A stretch of DNA of 64,000 nt from Haloactinomyces albus (lineage in GTDB: Bacteria; Actinomycetota; Actinomycetes; Mycobacteriales; Pseudonocardiaceae). The position numbers and the translations under genes are program-made. This document shows positions 8,444-17,346 of this stretch, piece by piece. Numbering within the stretch: the stretch's first letter is position 1; every line of letters starts with the position of its first letter. The notes below the pieces were generated by a model. That model ran no database searches. It worked only from the letters and a program-made list of their open reading frames with translations, and had not been told where the DNA came from. The stretch spans positions 186,001-250,000 of the forward strand of contig NZ_JAVDXW010000001.1 in NCBI RefSeq assembly GCF_031458135.1, read 5' to 3'.

Positions 8444-9261
8444 CGCGCGCTCCTCTCCACGTCGAGGACTTCGGTGTCCACCCATTGCCGGAACTGCTCA
8501 CGGTCCCGGCCGATCGGATCCCACCGCTGGTAGTAGTCGTTGTCGCGCTCGTAGTAGCCCTGGGCATAGGACGGGTGCGCCCCACCGGGAACCTCGGCCA
8601 CGGCGCTGACCACCCACTTGGGCAGTACGACCGCGCCCGGCCGCGGTTCGAGCTCGTCCACGACCTCCTCGACCGTCACCAGCGACCGCTTCGACGCCAG
8701 CACCGTCTCCTTCTGCACCCCGGTGATCCCCCACATCTGCACGTTGCCCTGGCGGTCGGCCTGCTGTGCGTGCACGATGCCGACATCGGGATTCAACGCG
8801 GAAACGGCGGCCAAGGACTCACCGGTGAAGGGGCATTCGATCGTCTTGATCGACTCGGTGTGGGCGGGCAGGTCGGTACCCGCGTAACCGCGCAGCACCG
8901 CGAACGGGAGACCGGAGGCTCCGGCGGTGTAGCGGTTGGCCATACCGGCGTGACTGTGTTCCTCGATCTCCAGCGGTACCGGCCAGGAGTGCTGGATCGC
9001 ATCGCGGAACCGGTGCAGGGACCCCACCCCCGGGTTGCCACCCCAGGAGAACACCAGTTTACGCGCACAGCCGGCGCCGATCATCTGATCGTAGATCACA
9101 TCCGGCGTCATCCGGCACAGCGTCAAATCCCGCCGTCCCTGGCGGATGATCTCGTGACCCGCGGCGACCGGGATCAGATGCGTGAAGCCCTCCAGGGCCA
9201 CGACGTCACCGTCACCGACCAGTTCCGAGACAGCCTCATCGAGTTGCCGTATGGGAGACAC
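8440..9261 (-). CDS. pcaI: 3-oxoadipate CoA-transferase, alpha subunit
   Basis: A 273-residue CoA-transferase A subunit: RQLDEAVSELVGDGDVVALEGFTHLIPVAAGHEIIRQ, then the VFSWGGNPGVGSLHRFRDA and HSHAGMANRYTAGASGLPF motifs. I choose the GTG at 9261, which has GGAG seven bases upstream. The open frame continues to an ATG at 9339, but those 26 residues are not family-like and would run up to the operator at 9351. It is the first gene of the pca operon. Confidence 0.9.
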   Translation of the reverse strand: MSPIRQLDEAVSELVGDGDVVALEGFTHLIPVAAGHEIIRQGRRDLTLCRMTPDVIYDQMIGAGCARKLVFSWGGNPGVGSLHRFRDAIQHSWPVPLEIEEHSHAGMANRYTAGASGLPFAVLRGYAGTDLPAHTESIKTIECPFTGESLAAVSALNPDVGIVHAQQADRQGNVQMWGITGVQKETVLASKRSLVTVEEVVDELEPRPGAVVLPKWVVSAVAEVPGGAHPSYAQGYYERDNDYYQRWDPIGRDREQFRQWVDTEVLDVERSAR

Positions 9262-9350
9262 CCACCAACTCCGTTCCTTCACGGTGCTCTTCCACGGCGT
9301 TCTTTCGCAGTGTCCCCATGTGGTGCCCACGTACAGCACTCACATGCGGT

Positions 9351-9384
9351 GTTCACATAAAGAACGTACGTGCTACATGCGAAC
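9351..9384. promoter_or_regulatory. Tandem putative PcaR sites upstream of pcaI
   Basis: GTTCACATAAAGAAC at 9351-9365 matches the GTTC-N7-GAAC frame. GTGCTACATGCGAAC at 9370-9384 keeps the right arm. The centres are 19 bp apart, about two helical turns, as expected for paired dimers. Confidence 0.5.
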
Positions 9385-9571
9385 GATAGCCAAAGAGCGG
9401 ATTTCGGTCAATGCACTCCCTCACATGCTCGCGACCGGCACAGGCTCCACCCCATTGCCGGCAAGAAACGGGAATCGTGCCCCGGGCTCGCCACCGGAAG
9501 GCCCCGACAGTGACCGGTGACACATCTCCATCGAGGGCTATCGTTCACGAAAATTCACGATCGTAACAACT

Positions 9572-9586
9572 GTTCGTAATGCGAAC
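9572..9586. promoter_or_regulatory. Putative PcaR operator (GTTCGTAATGCGAAC)
   Basis: A palindrome differing from the 1486 site at only two of 15 positions. It is about 310 bp upstream of the pcaI GTG start and 155 bp beyond the end of the PPOX gene. Confidence 0.55.
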
Positions 9587-9740
9587 TAGGATGATCGTGG
9601 CGTTCCCGAGCGATCACGACGCCGAGTGGGACGGGGCCGAGTGGGACGGGGCAGCATCGAGGGGACGCTTCGGTACCGACGTGCACGGTTTCCGACGCGG
9701 GCCGGTGGCCGGCACCGTGAGTGAGGGGCGGCGAACGGGC

Positions 9741-10181
9741 TCACACGCCGTAGATGCGCTCCGGGTCGATCAGCACGGCTGCCCGCTGCTCCCTGGCCAT
9801 CGCACGGTCGTACTCCTGCCAGTCCTCGTGCTCACCACCCGCACCCGCGAAGACCTCCCGCAGCAGCAACCGCAGCCCTTCGGCGTCCACCCCCTCCAGG
9901 GGATCCTTCGGCCCGACGATCTCCGCGGAACCTTCGACGGTGATCCACGACCATCCCGCACGAAATGTCAGCGCCGTGCGCGGCCTCGCACGCAGATGCG
10001 TGAGCTTGGCCCGCCCGTAGGTCACGAAGGCCACGACCGACCGCCCGGTGATCGGATGCCGGGCAACACCCGCGTTGACCACCGAGGACTGCACGCTGCC
10101 GTCGGCGCGAGTCGTGGCCACGGTGGCCAAGTGGTTGTCCCGAGCAGCGATCCGCTCGACGACCGGGAGATCGACTACCAC
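9741..10181 (-). CDS. PPOX-class (split-barrel) probable F420-dependent protein
   Basis: A 146-residue split-barrel flavin/F420-binding protein of the pyridoxamine-phosphate-oxidase-like superfamily. It has HLATVATTRADGSVQSSVVNAG, then VAFVTYGRAKLTHLRARPRTALTF and a WSWITVEGSAEIVG strand. In actinobacteria this pattern belongs to F420-binding oxidoreductases of about 140 residues. The natural substrate is unknown. The GTG start lies inside the last codons of the SRPBCC gene (7-bp overlap), so the two form an operon. Confidence 0.75.
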   Translation of the reverse strand: MVVDLPVVERIAARDNHLATVATTRADGSVQSSVVNAGVARHPITGRSVVAFVTYGRAKLTHLRARPRTALTFRAGWSWITVEGSAEIVGPKDPLEGVDAEGLRLLLREVFAGAGGEHEDWQEYDRAMAREQRAAVLIDPERIYGV

Positions 10182-10633
10182 GCCCGCAGCACTCCTGCCT
10201 GCGGTGCCGCGACCTCGCCGACGGAAGAGAGCTCGTCCGGCATCACCAGAGTCCTGCGCAGTCGTTGCATCCCTTCGCGCAGTACCCGTCTGACTTCGTC
10301 GCCCGCGATGGCGAAGTCCTCCGGGGCATAACAGATTCGCACCTCGACACGACTGCGCTCACCCCCCAGGGGACGGCAATGCACGCTGCCGGAGTGCGCG
10401 CGAGCCAGTGCATGCCAGTGCGTACCTTCGGCATTGTTGCTCTCGGTGATATGAATGACGAGGCAGTCGCGCTGTCCCGCGATCTCGACACCACACTGGT
10501 ACAGCCCGTAACCGACTCTGCGGACGGTGCTCAGTACCGGAAACACCTCAGACAGGAATCCGAACTGCCGACACCGCTGCCGAGTGGCTTCAGCCGATGC
10601 CGCAACATCCACGACTTCGGTAATCACACCCAC
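10175..10633 (-). CDS. SRPBCC (START-like) family protein
   Basis: 152 residues with the order typical of polyketide-cyclase/START-like proteins. There is an N-terminal strand (GVITEVVDVAASAEATRQRCRQF), a middle sheet (YQCGVEIAGQRDCLVIHITESN) and a long C-terminal helix (EVRRVLREGMQRLRRTL). The fold binds hydrophobic ligands; no specific role can be read. The GTG start has GAGGTG seven bases upstream. It is co-transcribed with the PPOX gene. Confidence 0.55.
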   Translation of the reverse strand: MGVITEVVDVAASAEATRQRCRQFGFLSEVFPVLSTVRRVGYGLYQCGVEIAGQRDCLVIHITESNNAEGTHWHALARAHSGSVHCRPLGGERSRVEVRICYAPEDFAIAGDEVRRVLREGMQRLRRTLVMPDELSSVGEVAAPQAGVLRAW

Positions 10634-10840
10634 GGCGATTCACCTCGCAGCGCTCATTGCTGACTGCGACATTCCCGGTCACGGCGCTGACAAAACCGGC
10701 AATTCCGCGAGAATGCGTGATGTCCACCGAGCTCCCGTCCGCTGCGCGACACGCTGCCCGAGGATCTCGATTGCCACGTGTGCCGTCATCGGGTGCCGGG
10801 TACCTGAGCGGCTGAACACGCCGGTAACAGGGAGGTCGTC

Positions 10841-11059
10841 TTGTCCGAACGTCATGTGGTTCCCGACCGCGCCACCGGAGGTGGCTGGAAGGTGACCGGT
10901 GCCGATTCAGCGGAATCGCAGACCGCCACCCAGGCCGATGCGATCGACGAGGCCGAGCAGGAGCTTCGCCACAGCGGCGGTGGCGAACTCCTGATCCACG
11001 GACTTCGCGGCCAGGTCTGCGACAAGCGCCTGGTGCAGTCGAGAACCGAGGAAGCCTGA
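10841..11059 (+). CDS. DUF2188 family small protein
   Basis: A 72-residue protein matching the DUF2188 pattern: HVVPDRATGGGWKVTGADSAES, then TQADAIDEAEQELRHSGGGELLIHGLRGQVCDKRLV. The start is TTG with GGGAGG five bases upstream. The function of the family is unknown. It is divergent from the SRPBCC operon across about 200 bp. Confidence 0.75.
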   Translation: MSERHVVPDRATGGGWKVTGADSAESQTATQADAIDEAEQELRHSGGGELLIHGLRGQVCDKRLVQSRTEEA

Positions 11060-11119
11060 CGGACACGTCGCCGGTCACGGCAGTGCCCGGCGGCTCGGTC
11101 CGGCGGTCGGTCCGGCGGC

Positions 11120-12076
11120 TCACCGCCGCTGTAGCCGGGGGCGTAGTTCGCGGGACCAGGCCTCGAAAAACTTCTCCTGCTCGGGGCCGATCTGTTGCAG
11201 GTACACCTCATCGAAGCCCGCGTCCTCGAACTGCTGCACGGTATCGAGCACCCGCTGGGGGTCGGAACCGCAGGGGAACTGCTCGCCCACCATCCGTTCG
11301 GTGATCAGCGTGGTGGCCGGGTCGAAATCACGAGGGGTGGGCAGGGTCTGTCCCAGCGTGCCGGGCAGCAACTCGTTGCGCCACAACCGGTGCGCGGTGG
11401 CTTTGCCCTCCTCCTCGGTATCGGCCCAGCACAGCTTCACGCCGACCTGAGCCGGTTTGTTCCCGGCCCTGTCGCGAAAGGTGTTCACCAGGTCCGGGTC
11501 GGGCATGGCCGAGCAGAAACCATCCCCGATACGGCCGGCCAACCGCGCCGCCTGCGGCCCGAACGCGGAAACGTAGATCGGCACCGGCTGCTCCGGGAGC
11601 GTGTAGAGCCGGGCGTTTTCCACGGTGTAGTGCTGTCCGCGGTGCGTGATTTCCTCTCCGGTGAACAACTTGCGGATGATCTCGCAGGCTTCGTCCAGCA
11701 TCGACAGTCGCAACTCGGCCGGAGGCCAGCGATCACCGGTGATGTGCTCGTTGAGCGCCTCGCCGGAACCGACCCCGAGCACGAACCCACCCTGGCACTG
11801 CACCGCCGCCGTGGCGGCAGCCTGGGCGATCACCGCCGGATGCGTGCGTATCGTCGGGCAGGTGACCGCTGTGGTGATCGGCAACGAGGTGACCTGCGAC
11901 AGGGCCCCGATCACCGACCACACGAAAGGGCTGTTGCCCTGTTCGTCCAGCCACGGATGGAAGTGGTCCGAAATCCACAGCCGTTCGAAACCCGCCTGCT
12001 CGGCCATCCGGGCCTGCCGCAGCAGTTCGTGCGGCCCGAAGGACTCGCAGGACAGAAAATAACCAACACTGACCAT
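11120..12076 (-). CDS. F420-dependent LLM-class oxidoreductase (G6PD-like)
   Basis: A 318-residue luciferase-like monooxygenase fold: VGYFLSCESFGPHELLRQARMAEQAGFERLWISDHFHPW, then the LGVGSGEALNEHITGDRWP segment that marks F420-dependent glucose-6-phosphate dehydrogenase-like proteins. GRIGDGFCSAMPDPDLV and a C-terminal YLQQIGPEQEKFFEAW follow. The start is placed at ATG 12076; about 50 residues of upstream open frame do not resemble the family. The substrate cannot be assigned. It is divergent from the molybdenum hydroxylase operon. Confidence 0.85.
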   Translation of the reverse strand: MVSVGYFLSCESFGPHELLRQARMAEQAGFERLWISDHFHPWLDEQGNSPFVWSVIGALSQVTSLPITTAVTCPTIRTHPAVIAQAAATAAVQCQGGFVLGVGSGEALNEHITGDRWPPAELRLSMLDEACEIIRKLFTGEEITHRGQHYTVENARLYTLPEQPVPIYVSAFGPQAARLAGRIGDGFCSAMPDPDLVNTFRDRAGNKPAQVGVKLCWADTEEEGKATAHRLWRNELLPGTLGQTLPTPRDFDPATTLITERMVGEQFPCGSDPQRVLDTVQQFEDAGFDEVYLQQIGPEQEKFFEAWSRELRPRLQRR

Positions 12077-12255
12077 TTCGCCGCCGTACCCGACGGAGAC
12101 CCTGCTCAATCGTCGACCGCACCGGGCGCCGCAGCCCGCCGATGCCCGGAGCCGACCGGTCCCTTCGAGTGTTCTCGATGCTCGTCCTGTTTGACCGGCG
12201 CATTCTCCTGGGCAATCCCGAAGCAACCAATGTGCGGCTGGGAAAGGCTGACCGA

Positions 12256-12786
12256 ATGGATACCCGGATCGACCTGCGGGTGGACGGTGAGCAGCGCTCG
12301 CTCACCGTCGACACGCGCACGACACTGCTGGATGCCCTGCGCGAACGGCTGGGAGTGACCTCCCCGAAGAAGGGGTGCGATCACGGGCAGTGCGGTTCGT
12401 GCACGGTCCTGCTCGATGGACGACGCGCCACCACGTGCCTGGCCCTGGCCGTGGCCCACACCGGCTCGGAGATCACCACAGCGGCCGGTTTGTCCGACGG
12501 CGACGACCTGCATCCCGTGGCACGGGCGTTCCTCGACCACGACGGCCTGCAGTGCGGGTACTGCACGCCGGGCCAGATCTGCTCGGCGGTGGGCATGCTC
12601 GACGAAGCCAAGGCCGGATGGCCGAGCCTGGTCACCGAACATGCCGAGGACAGTGCCGCACTCGACGAGTCGGAACTCGACGACGAGGAGATCCGCGAAC
12701 GCATGAGCGGGAACCTGTGCCGCTGCGGGGCCTACACGAACATCGTCACGGCCATCCGCGAAGCATCGAACGGAGGGAACCGATGA
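12256..12786 (+). CDS. Molybdenum hydroxylase, 2Fe-2S subunit
   Basis: 176 residues with two [2Fe-2S] domains. The N-terminal plant-ferredoxin-type cluster is in KKGCDHGQCGSCTVLLDGRRATTCL. The C-terminal alpha-helical cluster has CGYCTPGQICS and SGNLCRCGAYTNIV. It shuttles electrons from Moco to FAD. The ATG at 12256 has GGAAAGG eight bases upstream; the longer open frame from 12142 has no family support. The stop overlaps the next start (ATGA). The layout resembles E. coli PaoA/YagT, but no Tat signal is seen, so the complex is probably cytosolic. Confidence 0.93.
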   Translation: MDTRIDLRVDGEQRSLTVDTRTTLLDALRERLGVTSPKKGCDHGQCGSCTVLLDGRRATTCLALAVAHTGSEITTAAGLSDGDDLHPVARAFLDHDGLQCGYCTPGQICSAVGMLDEAKAGWPSLVTEHAEDSAALDESELDDEEIRERMSGNLCRCGAYTNIVTAIREASNGGNR

Positions 12787-13775
12787 TTCCCTTCGACTAC
12801 CAGCGGGCCGACCACGCCGAGGGAGCCGTGGCCGCCGTGGGGGACCGTTCCGGAGCGACCTTCCTCGGTGGCGGCACCAACCTCGTCGATCATCTCAAAC
12901 TCGGCATCACCGAGCCCGAACTCCTCATCGACATCACCCGACTGCCCTTCGATGCCATCGACCCGCTGCCCGACGGCGGAGTGCGGATCGGCGCGACCGT
13001 GCGCAACAGCGATCTCGCGGCCGAGGCGATCATCCGGCAGCGCTATCCGGTGCTGTCCCAGGCGCTGCTGTCGGGGGCTTCCGGGCAGTTGCGCAACCTC
13101 GCCACCACGGGTGGCAACCTGCTGCAGCGCACCCGCTGCCCGTACTTCCAGGACGTCACCACGCCGTGCAACAAGCGCGAGCCCGGATCGGGATGCTCGG
13201 CGCTGAACGGCTATACGCGCAACCACGCCATTCTCGGTGCCTCCGAGCACTGCGTGGCCACCCATCCCTCGGACATGGCGGTCGCTCTGGCCGCACTGGA
13301 CGCGACCGTGCAAGTCACGGGCCCGAACGGGCAACGCGGTATTCCGGTCACCGACCTGCACCGGCTGCCCGGCGACGAGCCGCACCGGGACACGGTGCTC
13401 GAGCACGGCGAATTGATCACCTCGGTGGACCTGCCGGAACTGCCGAGATCCACGCGCTCGCGCTACCGCAAGGTACGAGATCGCGCTTCGTACGCGTTCG
13501 CGCTGGTGTCGGTGGCTGCCGTGCTCGAGATCGAGGGCGACACCGTGCGCGAGGCACGCATCGCACTGGGCGGCGTCGCCCACAAGCCGTGGCGCGCGAG
13601 CACGGCCGAGCAGGCACTGCGCGGCGCACCGACGACCGAAGAGTCCTTCCGCTCGGCAGCCGAAGCGGAAATCGCCCAGGCACAGCCACTGGCCGACAAC
13701 GAATTCAAACTGCCCATGGCCCGCAACACGCTCACGGCCACGCTACGGGACCTTGCCGGGAAGGAATCGCGATGA
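12783..13775 (+). CDS. Molybdenum hydroxylase, FAD subunit with extra Fe-S motif
   Basis: A 330-residue xanthine-dehydrogenase FAD-binding subunit: FLGGGTNLVDHLKLG and ASGQLRNLATTGGNLLQRTRCPY are the FAD motifs. An insertion following them holds Cys residues in RTRCPYFQ, TPCNKREPGSGCSAL and SEHCVATHPSDMA. This matches PaoB/YagS-type subunits, which bind an additional [4Fe-4S] cluster. The gene overlaps both neighbours by ATGA. Confidence 0.92.
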   Translation: MIPFDYQRADHAEGAVAAVGDRSGATFLGGGTNLVDHLKLGITEPELLIDITRLPFDAIDPLPDGGVRIGATVRNSDLAAEAIIRQRYPVLSQALLSGASGQLRNLATTGGNLLQRTRCPYFQDVTTPCNKREPGSGCSALNGYTRNHAILGASEHCVATHPSDMAVALAALDATVQVTGPNGQRGIPVTDLHRLPGDEPHRDTVLEHGELITSVDLPELPRSTRSRYRKVRDRASYAFALVSVAAVLEIEGDTVREARIALGGVAHKPWRASTAEQALRGAPTTEESFRSAAEAEIAQAQPLADNEFKLPMARNTLTATLRDLAGKESR

Positions 13776-15883
13776 CCACCGCGGAAGAGGCTCTGCTCCG
13801 GCCGAATGCGATCGGCACACCGCTGGTTCGCCTCGAGGGCTCGGACAAAGTCACCGGCACGGCGCCGTATGCCGTCGAGCACCCGGTCGACAACCCCACC
13901 CACTTCCATCCCCTGCAGTCCAGGATCGCGGTCGGGCGCGTGCACAGCATCGATACGAGCGCCGCGCACGCCGAGCCGGGAGTGCTCGCGATACTCACCC
14001 CCGACAACGCCCCGCGGCTGGCCTCGACGGGCAACGGTGAACTGGAGATCCTGCAATCCGACGAGATCGCCTACCGCGGCCAGTTCCTCGGCGGCGTGAT
14101 CGCCGAAACACCCGAGATCGCCCGCCATGCCGCGAGTCTGATTCGGCTGGAATACGAGCAACGCAGCCATGACGTGAAGCTGCGTGCCGACCGAGGCGAC
14201 CTCTACAAGCCGGAGCAGGTCAATCCGACCTTCGAAACCGACACCGCGCAGGGCGATGTCGATGGAGCGCTGGCTTCGGCGGCGGTGACGCTGGATGCGA
14301 CCTACTCCACGCCGATGGAGCACAACAATCCGATGGAGCCGCACGCCACCATCGCCTGCTGGACCGACGATGGTGAACTCACCCTCTACGACTCCACACA
14401 AGGTGTGTACTGGACACAAGGGACCGTGGCACCGTTGTTCGGGCTCGAGCAGCAGCAGGTGCACGTGATCTCGCCGCATGTCGGAGGCGGTTTCGGGTCC
14501 AAGGGAATACCGCACCCGAACGTGGTGCTGGCCGCGATGGCCGCCCGGCTCGTACCGGGACGGCCGGTGAAATTCCCGCTGACCCGACAGCAGATGTTCT
14601 CCGTGGTCGGCTACCGCACACCGACGATCCAGCACGTGCGGCTCGGTGCCGACGAGCAGGGCAGGCTCTCCGCGATCGCGCAGGACGTCGTCGAGCAGTC
14701 CTCGAAGGTCAAGGAGTTCGCCGAGCAGACGGCTGTTCCGGCCCGCACGATGTATGCCGCGCCCCATCGCCGGACCTCGCATCGGCTCGCGGCGCTGGAC
14801 GTGCCGGTGCCCTCGTGGATGCGTGCTCCCGGTGAATGCCCGGGCATGTTCGGTCCCGAGGTGGCCATGGACGAAATGGCCCTGGCGTGTGGTCTGGACC
14901 CGATCGAGTTCCGAGTACGCAACGAGCCGGAGACCGATCCGGAGTCCGGCCTGCCGTTTTCCAGCCGCAATCTGGTGGCCTGCCTGCACGAGGGCGCCCG
15001 CCGATTCGGATGGCACGACCGCGATCCCGATCCGGGCGTCCGGCGGCGCGGCGACTGGCTGGTCGGTACCGGCGTGGCCGCCTCCACCTACCCCGTCTTC
15101 GCGATGCCGGGTTCGCAGGCCACCATCCGGACCACTCCCGAGGGGCGCTACACCGTGCTGATCGGTGCGTCCGACATCGGTACCGGGACCTGGACGACAC
15201 TGACCCAGATCGCCGCCGATGCGCTGGAGGTCCCCGTCTCCGAGGTCGACCTGGAGATCGGAAGCACCACACTGCCCACCGCCTCGGGGGCGGGGGGCTC
15301 CTCCGGCATCAACTCGTGGGGTTCGACGATCGTCGATGCGGCCCGCAGGCTGCGTACCCGGCTGGACGAGCACGGTGGCACCGTCCCCTCGGAAGGAATC
15401 GAGGTCACCGGGGAGATACCCGAAAACCCCTACACCAGCCAATACGCGATGTACAGTTTCGGTGCCCAGTTCGCCGAGGCGTGGGTCAACACCGACACCG
15501 GAGAGGTCTCGGTCCCCCGGCTGCTGGGTATCTTCGCCGCGGGCCGGATCATCAACGCCCGGACCGGTCGGTCACAACTGCTCGGCGGAATGACCATGGG
15601 ACTGTCCATGGCCCTGCACGAGGAAAGCGTGCTCGATCCCCAGTTCGGGCACGTGGTCAATCACGACCTCGCCGAGTACCATATCGCCACCAACGCCGAT
15701 ATCGGCTCCATCGAGGTGGATTGGCTGGACGAGCACGATCCGTACGTCAATCCCATGGGTGCCAAGGGCATCGGGGAACTCGGGATCACCGGTACCGCGG
15801 CGGCCGTCACCAACGCCGCCCACCACGCCACCGGCATCCGTGTCCGCGATCTCCCCTTGAGCCCCGACAAGTTCCTCCGGTGA
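13772..15883 (+). CDS. Molybdenum hydroxylase, molybdopterin-binding catalytic subunit
   Basis: 703 residues, the PaoC/YagR size. It contains VRLEGSDKVTGTAPYAVEH at the N-terminus, the Moco motifs HVGGGFGSKG and RAPGECPGMFGPEVAMDE, and GASDIGTGTWTTLTQ. The catalytic Glu is in MGAKGIGELGITG near the C-terminus. The family oxidises aldehydes or N-heterocycles, and the substrate is open. No XdhC/MocA-type maturation gene adjoins it. Confidence 0.93.
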   Translation: MTTAEEALLRPNAIGTPLVRLEGSDKVTGTAPYAVEHPVDNPTHFHPLQSRIAVGRVHSIDTSAAHAEPGVLAILTPDNAPRLASTGNGELEILQSDEIAYRGQFLGGVIAETPEIARHAASLIRLEYEQRSHDVKLRADRGDLYKPEQVNPTFETDTAQGDVDGALASAAVTLDATYSTPMEHNNPMEPHATIACWTDDGELTLYDSTQGVYWTQGTVAPLFGLEQQQVHVISPHVGGGFGSKGIPHPNVVLAAMAARLVPGRPVKFPLTRQQMFSVVGYRTPTIQHVRLGADEQGRLSAIAQDVVEQSSKVKEFAEQTAVPARTMYAAPHRRTSHRLAALDVPVPSWMRAPGECPGMFGPEVAMDEMALACGLDPIEFRVRNEPETDPESGLPFSSRNLVACLHEGARRFGWHDRDPDPGVRRRGDWLVGTGVAASTYPVFAMPGSQATIRTTPEGRYTVLIGASDIGTGTWTTLTQIAADALEVPVSEVDLEIGSTTLPTASGAGGSSGINSWGSTIVDAARRLRTRLDEHGGTVPSEGIEVTGEIPENPYTSQYAMYSFGAQFAEAWVNTDTGEVSVPRLLGIFAAGRIINARTGRSQLLGGMTMGLSMALHEESVLDPQFGHVVNHDLAEYHIATNADIGSIEVDWLDEHDPYVNPMGAKGIGELGITGTAAAVTNAAHHATGIRVRDLPLSPDKFLR

Positions 15884-16059
15884 CGCGGCGAAGTCGGCCG
15901 CTGTACTGCAGCGGCCGAGCCACCGGTGGAAAACCGGGACGTTATTCGCAGGTCCGTGCCGGGTAGACCGAAGAGTGGACGTTGTCCTGGGCGCCCAAGA
16001 CGTACTCGAGACTCGAAAACGGGCGACCCGAGCGGCACCCCTTCAGGGAGGCACCGGCT

Positions 16060-16749
16060 ATGAACAGCACACGTACACGGCCCGGCACGCATCCGGTGCA
16101 TATCGTGCACCGGGTCAGTGCCGCGGTATTCGGGCTCGGCCTGTGGGTCTTCGCCGGATTGGGTTTCGCCAACGGCCTGGCGTACTTTTCCACCCAGGGC
16201 CAGGAGGTCCTCGGCTTGTCCAGCAACGGTGCCCTGTCGACCGTTTCGGTCGTCGCCGGGGCGATCCTGCTCGGTGCGGCAGCCTGGGGTGGCCCCACCG
16301 CCTCGACCGTCACCGCGGGAATCGGCGTGGTGTTCCTCATCTCCGGCATCGTGCACCTGGGCATCCTGGACACCAACTTCAATATTCTCGCGTTCCAGCT
16401 GTCGAACGTGTTCTTCAGTCTGATCGCAGGCTTGCTGCTGCTGATCGTGGGCATGTACGGCCGTGTCTCCGGAGGTCTTCCGCCGGACAACCCCTACCGG
16501 CAGGCCCACCCCATGCGAAACCGGCCGTATCCGGAGGAACAGCTCAACATTCCCGCCCAGGGCGAGGACGAACGGGAACAGGAGCAGTTGGAAGCCGAAG
16601 TGGCCATGGGAGAAGGGCATCCGACACCGGAGCAACAGGCGATGGTCGAGCAGGAGCAAGCCCGGCGGCAAGGCCGGGAACGGGCTCGCGCGTACGAGCA
16701 GGCTCGCCACGCGGAGGAGAGGACATCGCCCCGCCGTACCGAAACCTGA
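16060..16749 (+). CDS. DUF4383 family membrane protein
   Basis: 229 residues with four predicted membrane helices in the first 145, starting at PVHIVHRVSAAVFGLGLWVFAGLGFA and including FNILAFQLSNVFFSLIAGLLLLIVGMYG. A long charged cytosolic tail follows, rich in Glu, Gln and Arg. The start ATG at 16060 has GGGAGG eight bases before it. The family is of unknown function and common in actinobacteria. The C-terminal tail could be a coiled coil. Confidence 0.8.
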   Translation: MNSTRTRPGTHPVHIVHRVSAAVFGLGLWVFAGLGFANGLAYFSTQGQEVLGLSSNGALSTVSVVAGAILLGAAAWGGPTASTVTAGIGVVFLISGIVHLGILDTNFNILAFQLSNVFFSLIAGLLLLIVGMYGRVSGGLPPDNPYRQAHPMRNRPYPEEQLNIPAQGEDEREQEQLEAEVAMGEGHPTPEQQAMVEQEQARRQGRERARAYEQARHAEERTSPRRTET

Positions 16750-16774
16750 GATCTCCGAACACCTCCGACACGAA

Positions 16775-16811
16775 CGGGGTGGGCCGGTTCCACGAAAACC
16801 GGCCCACCCCG
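16775..16811. terminator. Bidirectional hairpin terminator
   Basis: A perfect 15-bp stem (16775-16789 with 16797-16811) and a 7-base loop between the convergent DUF4383 and whiB genes. Confidence 0.85.
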
Positions 16812-16821
16812 ATACATGCGA

Positions 16822-17124
16822 TCAGGCCGACAGGCTCAATCCGCCGGTTTTGCCGGTGCGGAGCAGGTGTCGCCGCTCGTCCTCGGTCAATCCGCCCCAT
16901 ACGCCATAGGGCTCTTCGACATTCAACGCGTGCTCCAGGCATGCCTGTGCCACCGGACACCGCGCGCATACCTGTTTGGCCTGAGACTCACGCGCCTGAC
17001 GGGCACCGCCGCGTTCGTTCTCCGGGTGGAAGAAGACCTCACTTCCCATCCTCCGGCAGGCGGCATCCCGTTGCCAGTCGTAATTATTCGCATGCGGAAC
17101 CGGAAGTCGAGTCGTCGTCGTCAC
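16822..17124 (-). CDS. WhiB-family redox-sensing regulator (WhiB3/WhiD-like)
   Basis: 100 residues. The four [4Fe-4S] cysteines are visible in WQRDAACRR, QVCARCPVAQACLEHA, followed by the GVWGGL turn and a basic tail. FFHPENERG and EEPYGVWGGLTEDERRHLL are closest in my recollection to the WhiB3/WhiD group. I choose the GTG at 17124, which has AGGAGA just upstream; an upstream ATG at 17241 would add 39 unrelated residues. Such proteins bind the sigma factor and respond to NO and O2. Confidence 0.88.
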   Translation of the reverse strand: MTTTTRLPVPHANNYDWQRDAACRRMGSEVFFHPENERGGARQARESQAKQVCARCPVAQACLEHALNVEEPYGVWGGLTEDERRHLLRTGKTGGLSLSA

Positions 17125-17346
17125 CGCTCTCCTCACTACCCCGCGCTCCGTGTACGCCGGTGTGCGCAGAAACCGCCAACCGGCATACGTGGCGCTGTCG
17201 AATATCAATACTCGATGGTTCCCCGTCGAACCTCCCTTCACTTTCCCGGCACCGCGTGGGCTCTAAACATGGTTCAGCGGACAGGAGCTCCCGATTTGCG
17301 GGAGAACTGCGAAACCACCACAGGAACAGGCCGACCGGGCACACGC

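Larger units (their letters stand above)
9262..9740. promoter_or_regulatory. pca operon promoter region
   Basis: No credible gene. It contains the candidate PcaR sites at 9351-9365, 9370-9384 (half-conserved) and 9572-9586, and a TTCACGA direct repeat at 9544 and 9554. It separates the pca operon from the end of the PPOX gene. Confidence 0.65.

Noticed and set aside
9262-9339. N-terminal extension of pcaI to ATG 9339
   Set aside because: The 26 extra residues (Trp-, Cys- and Lys-rich) are not family-like and abut the operator. GTG 9261 has the better ribosome site.
11092-11116. Short tandem CGGTCCGGCGGT-like repeat
   Set aside because: Only about two copies in GC-rich spacer between convergent genes; no sign of function.
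13463-15442. 659-codon open frame antisense to the molybdenum hydroxylase genes
   Set aside because: Rich in Arg, Gly and His with no family pattern. It lies opposite well-supported genes and reflects high GC at third positions.
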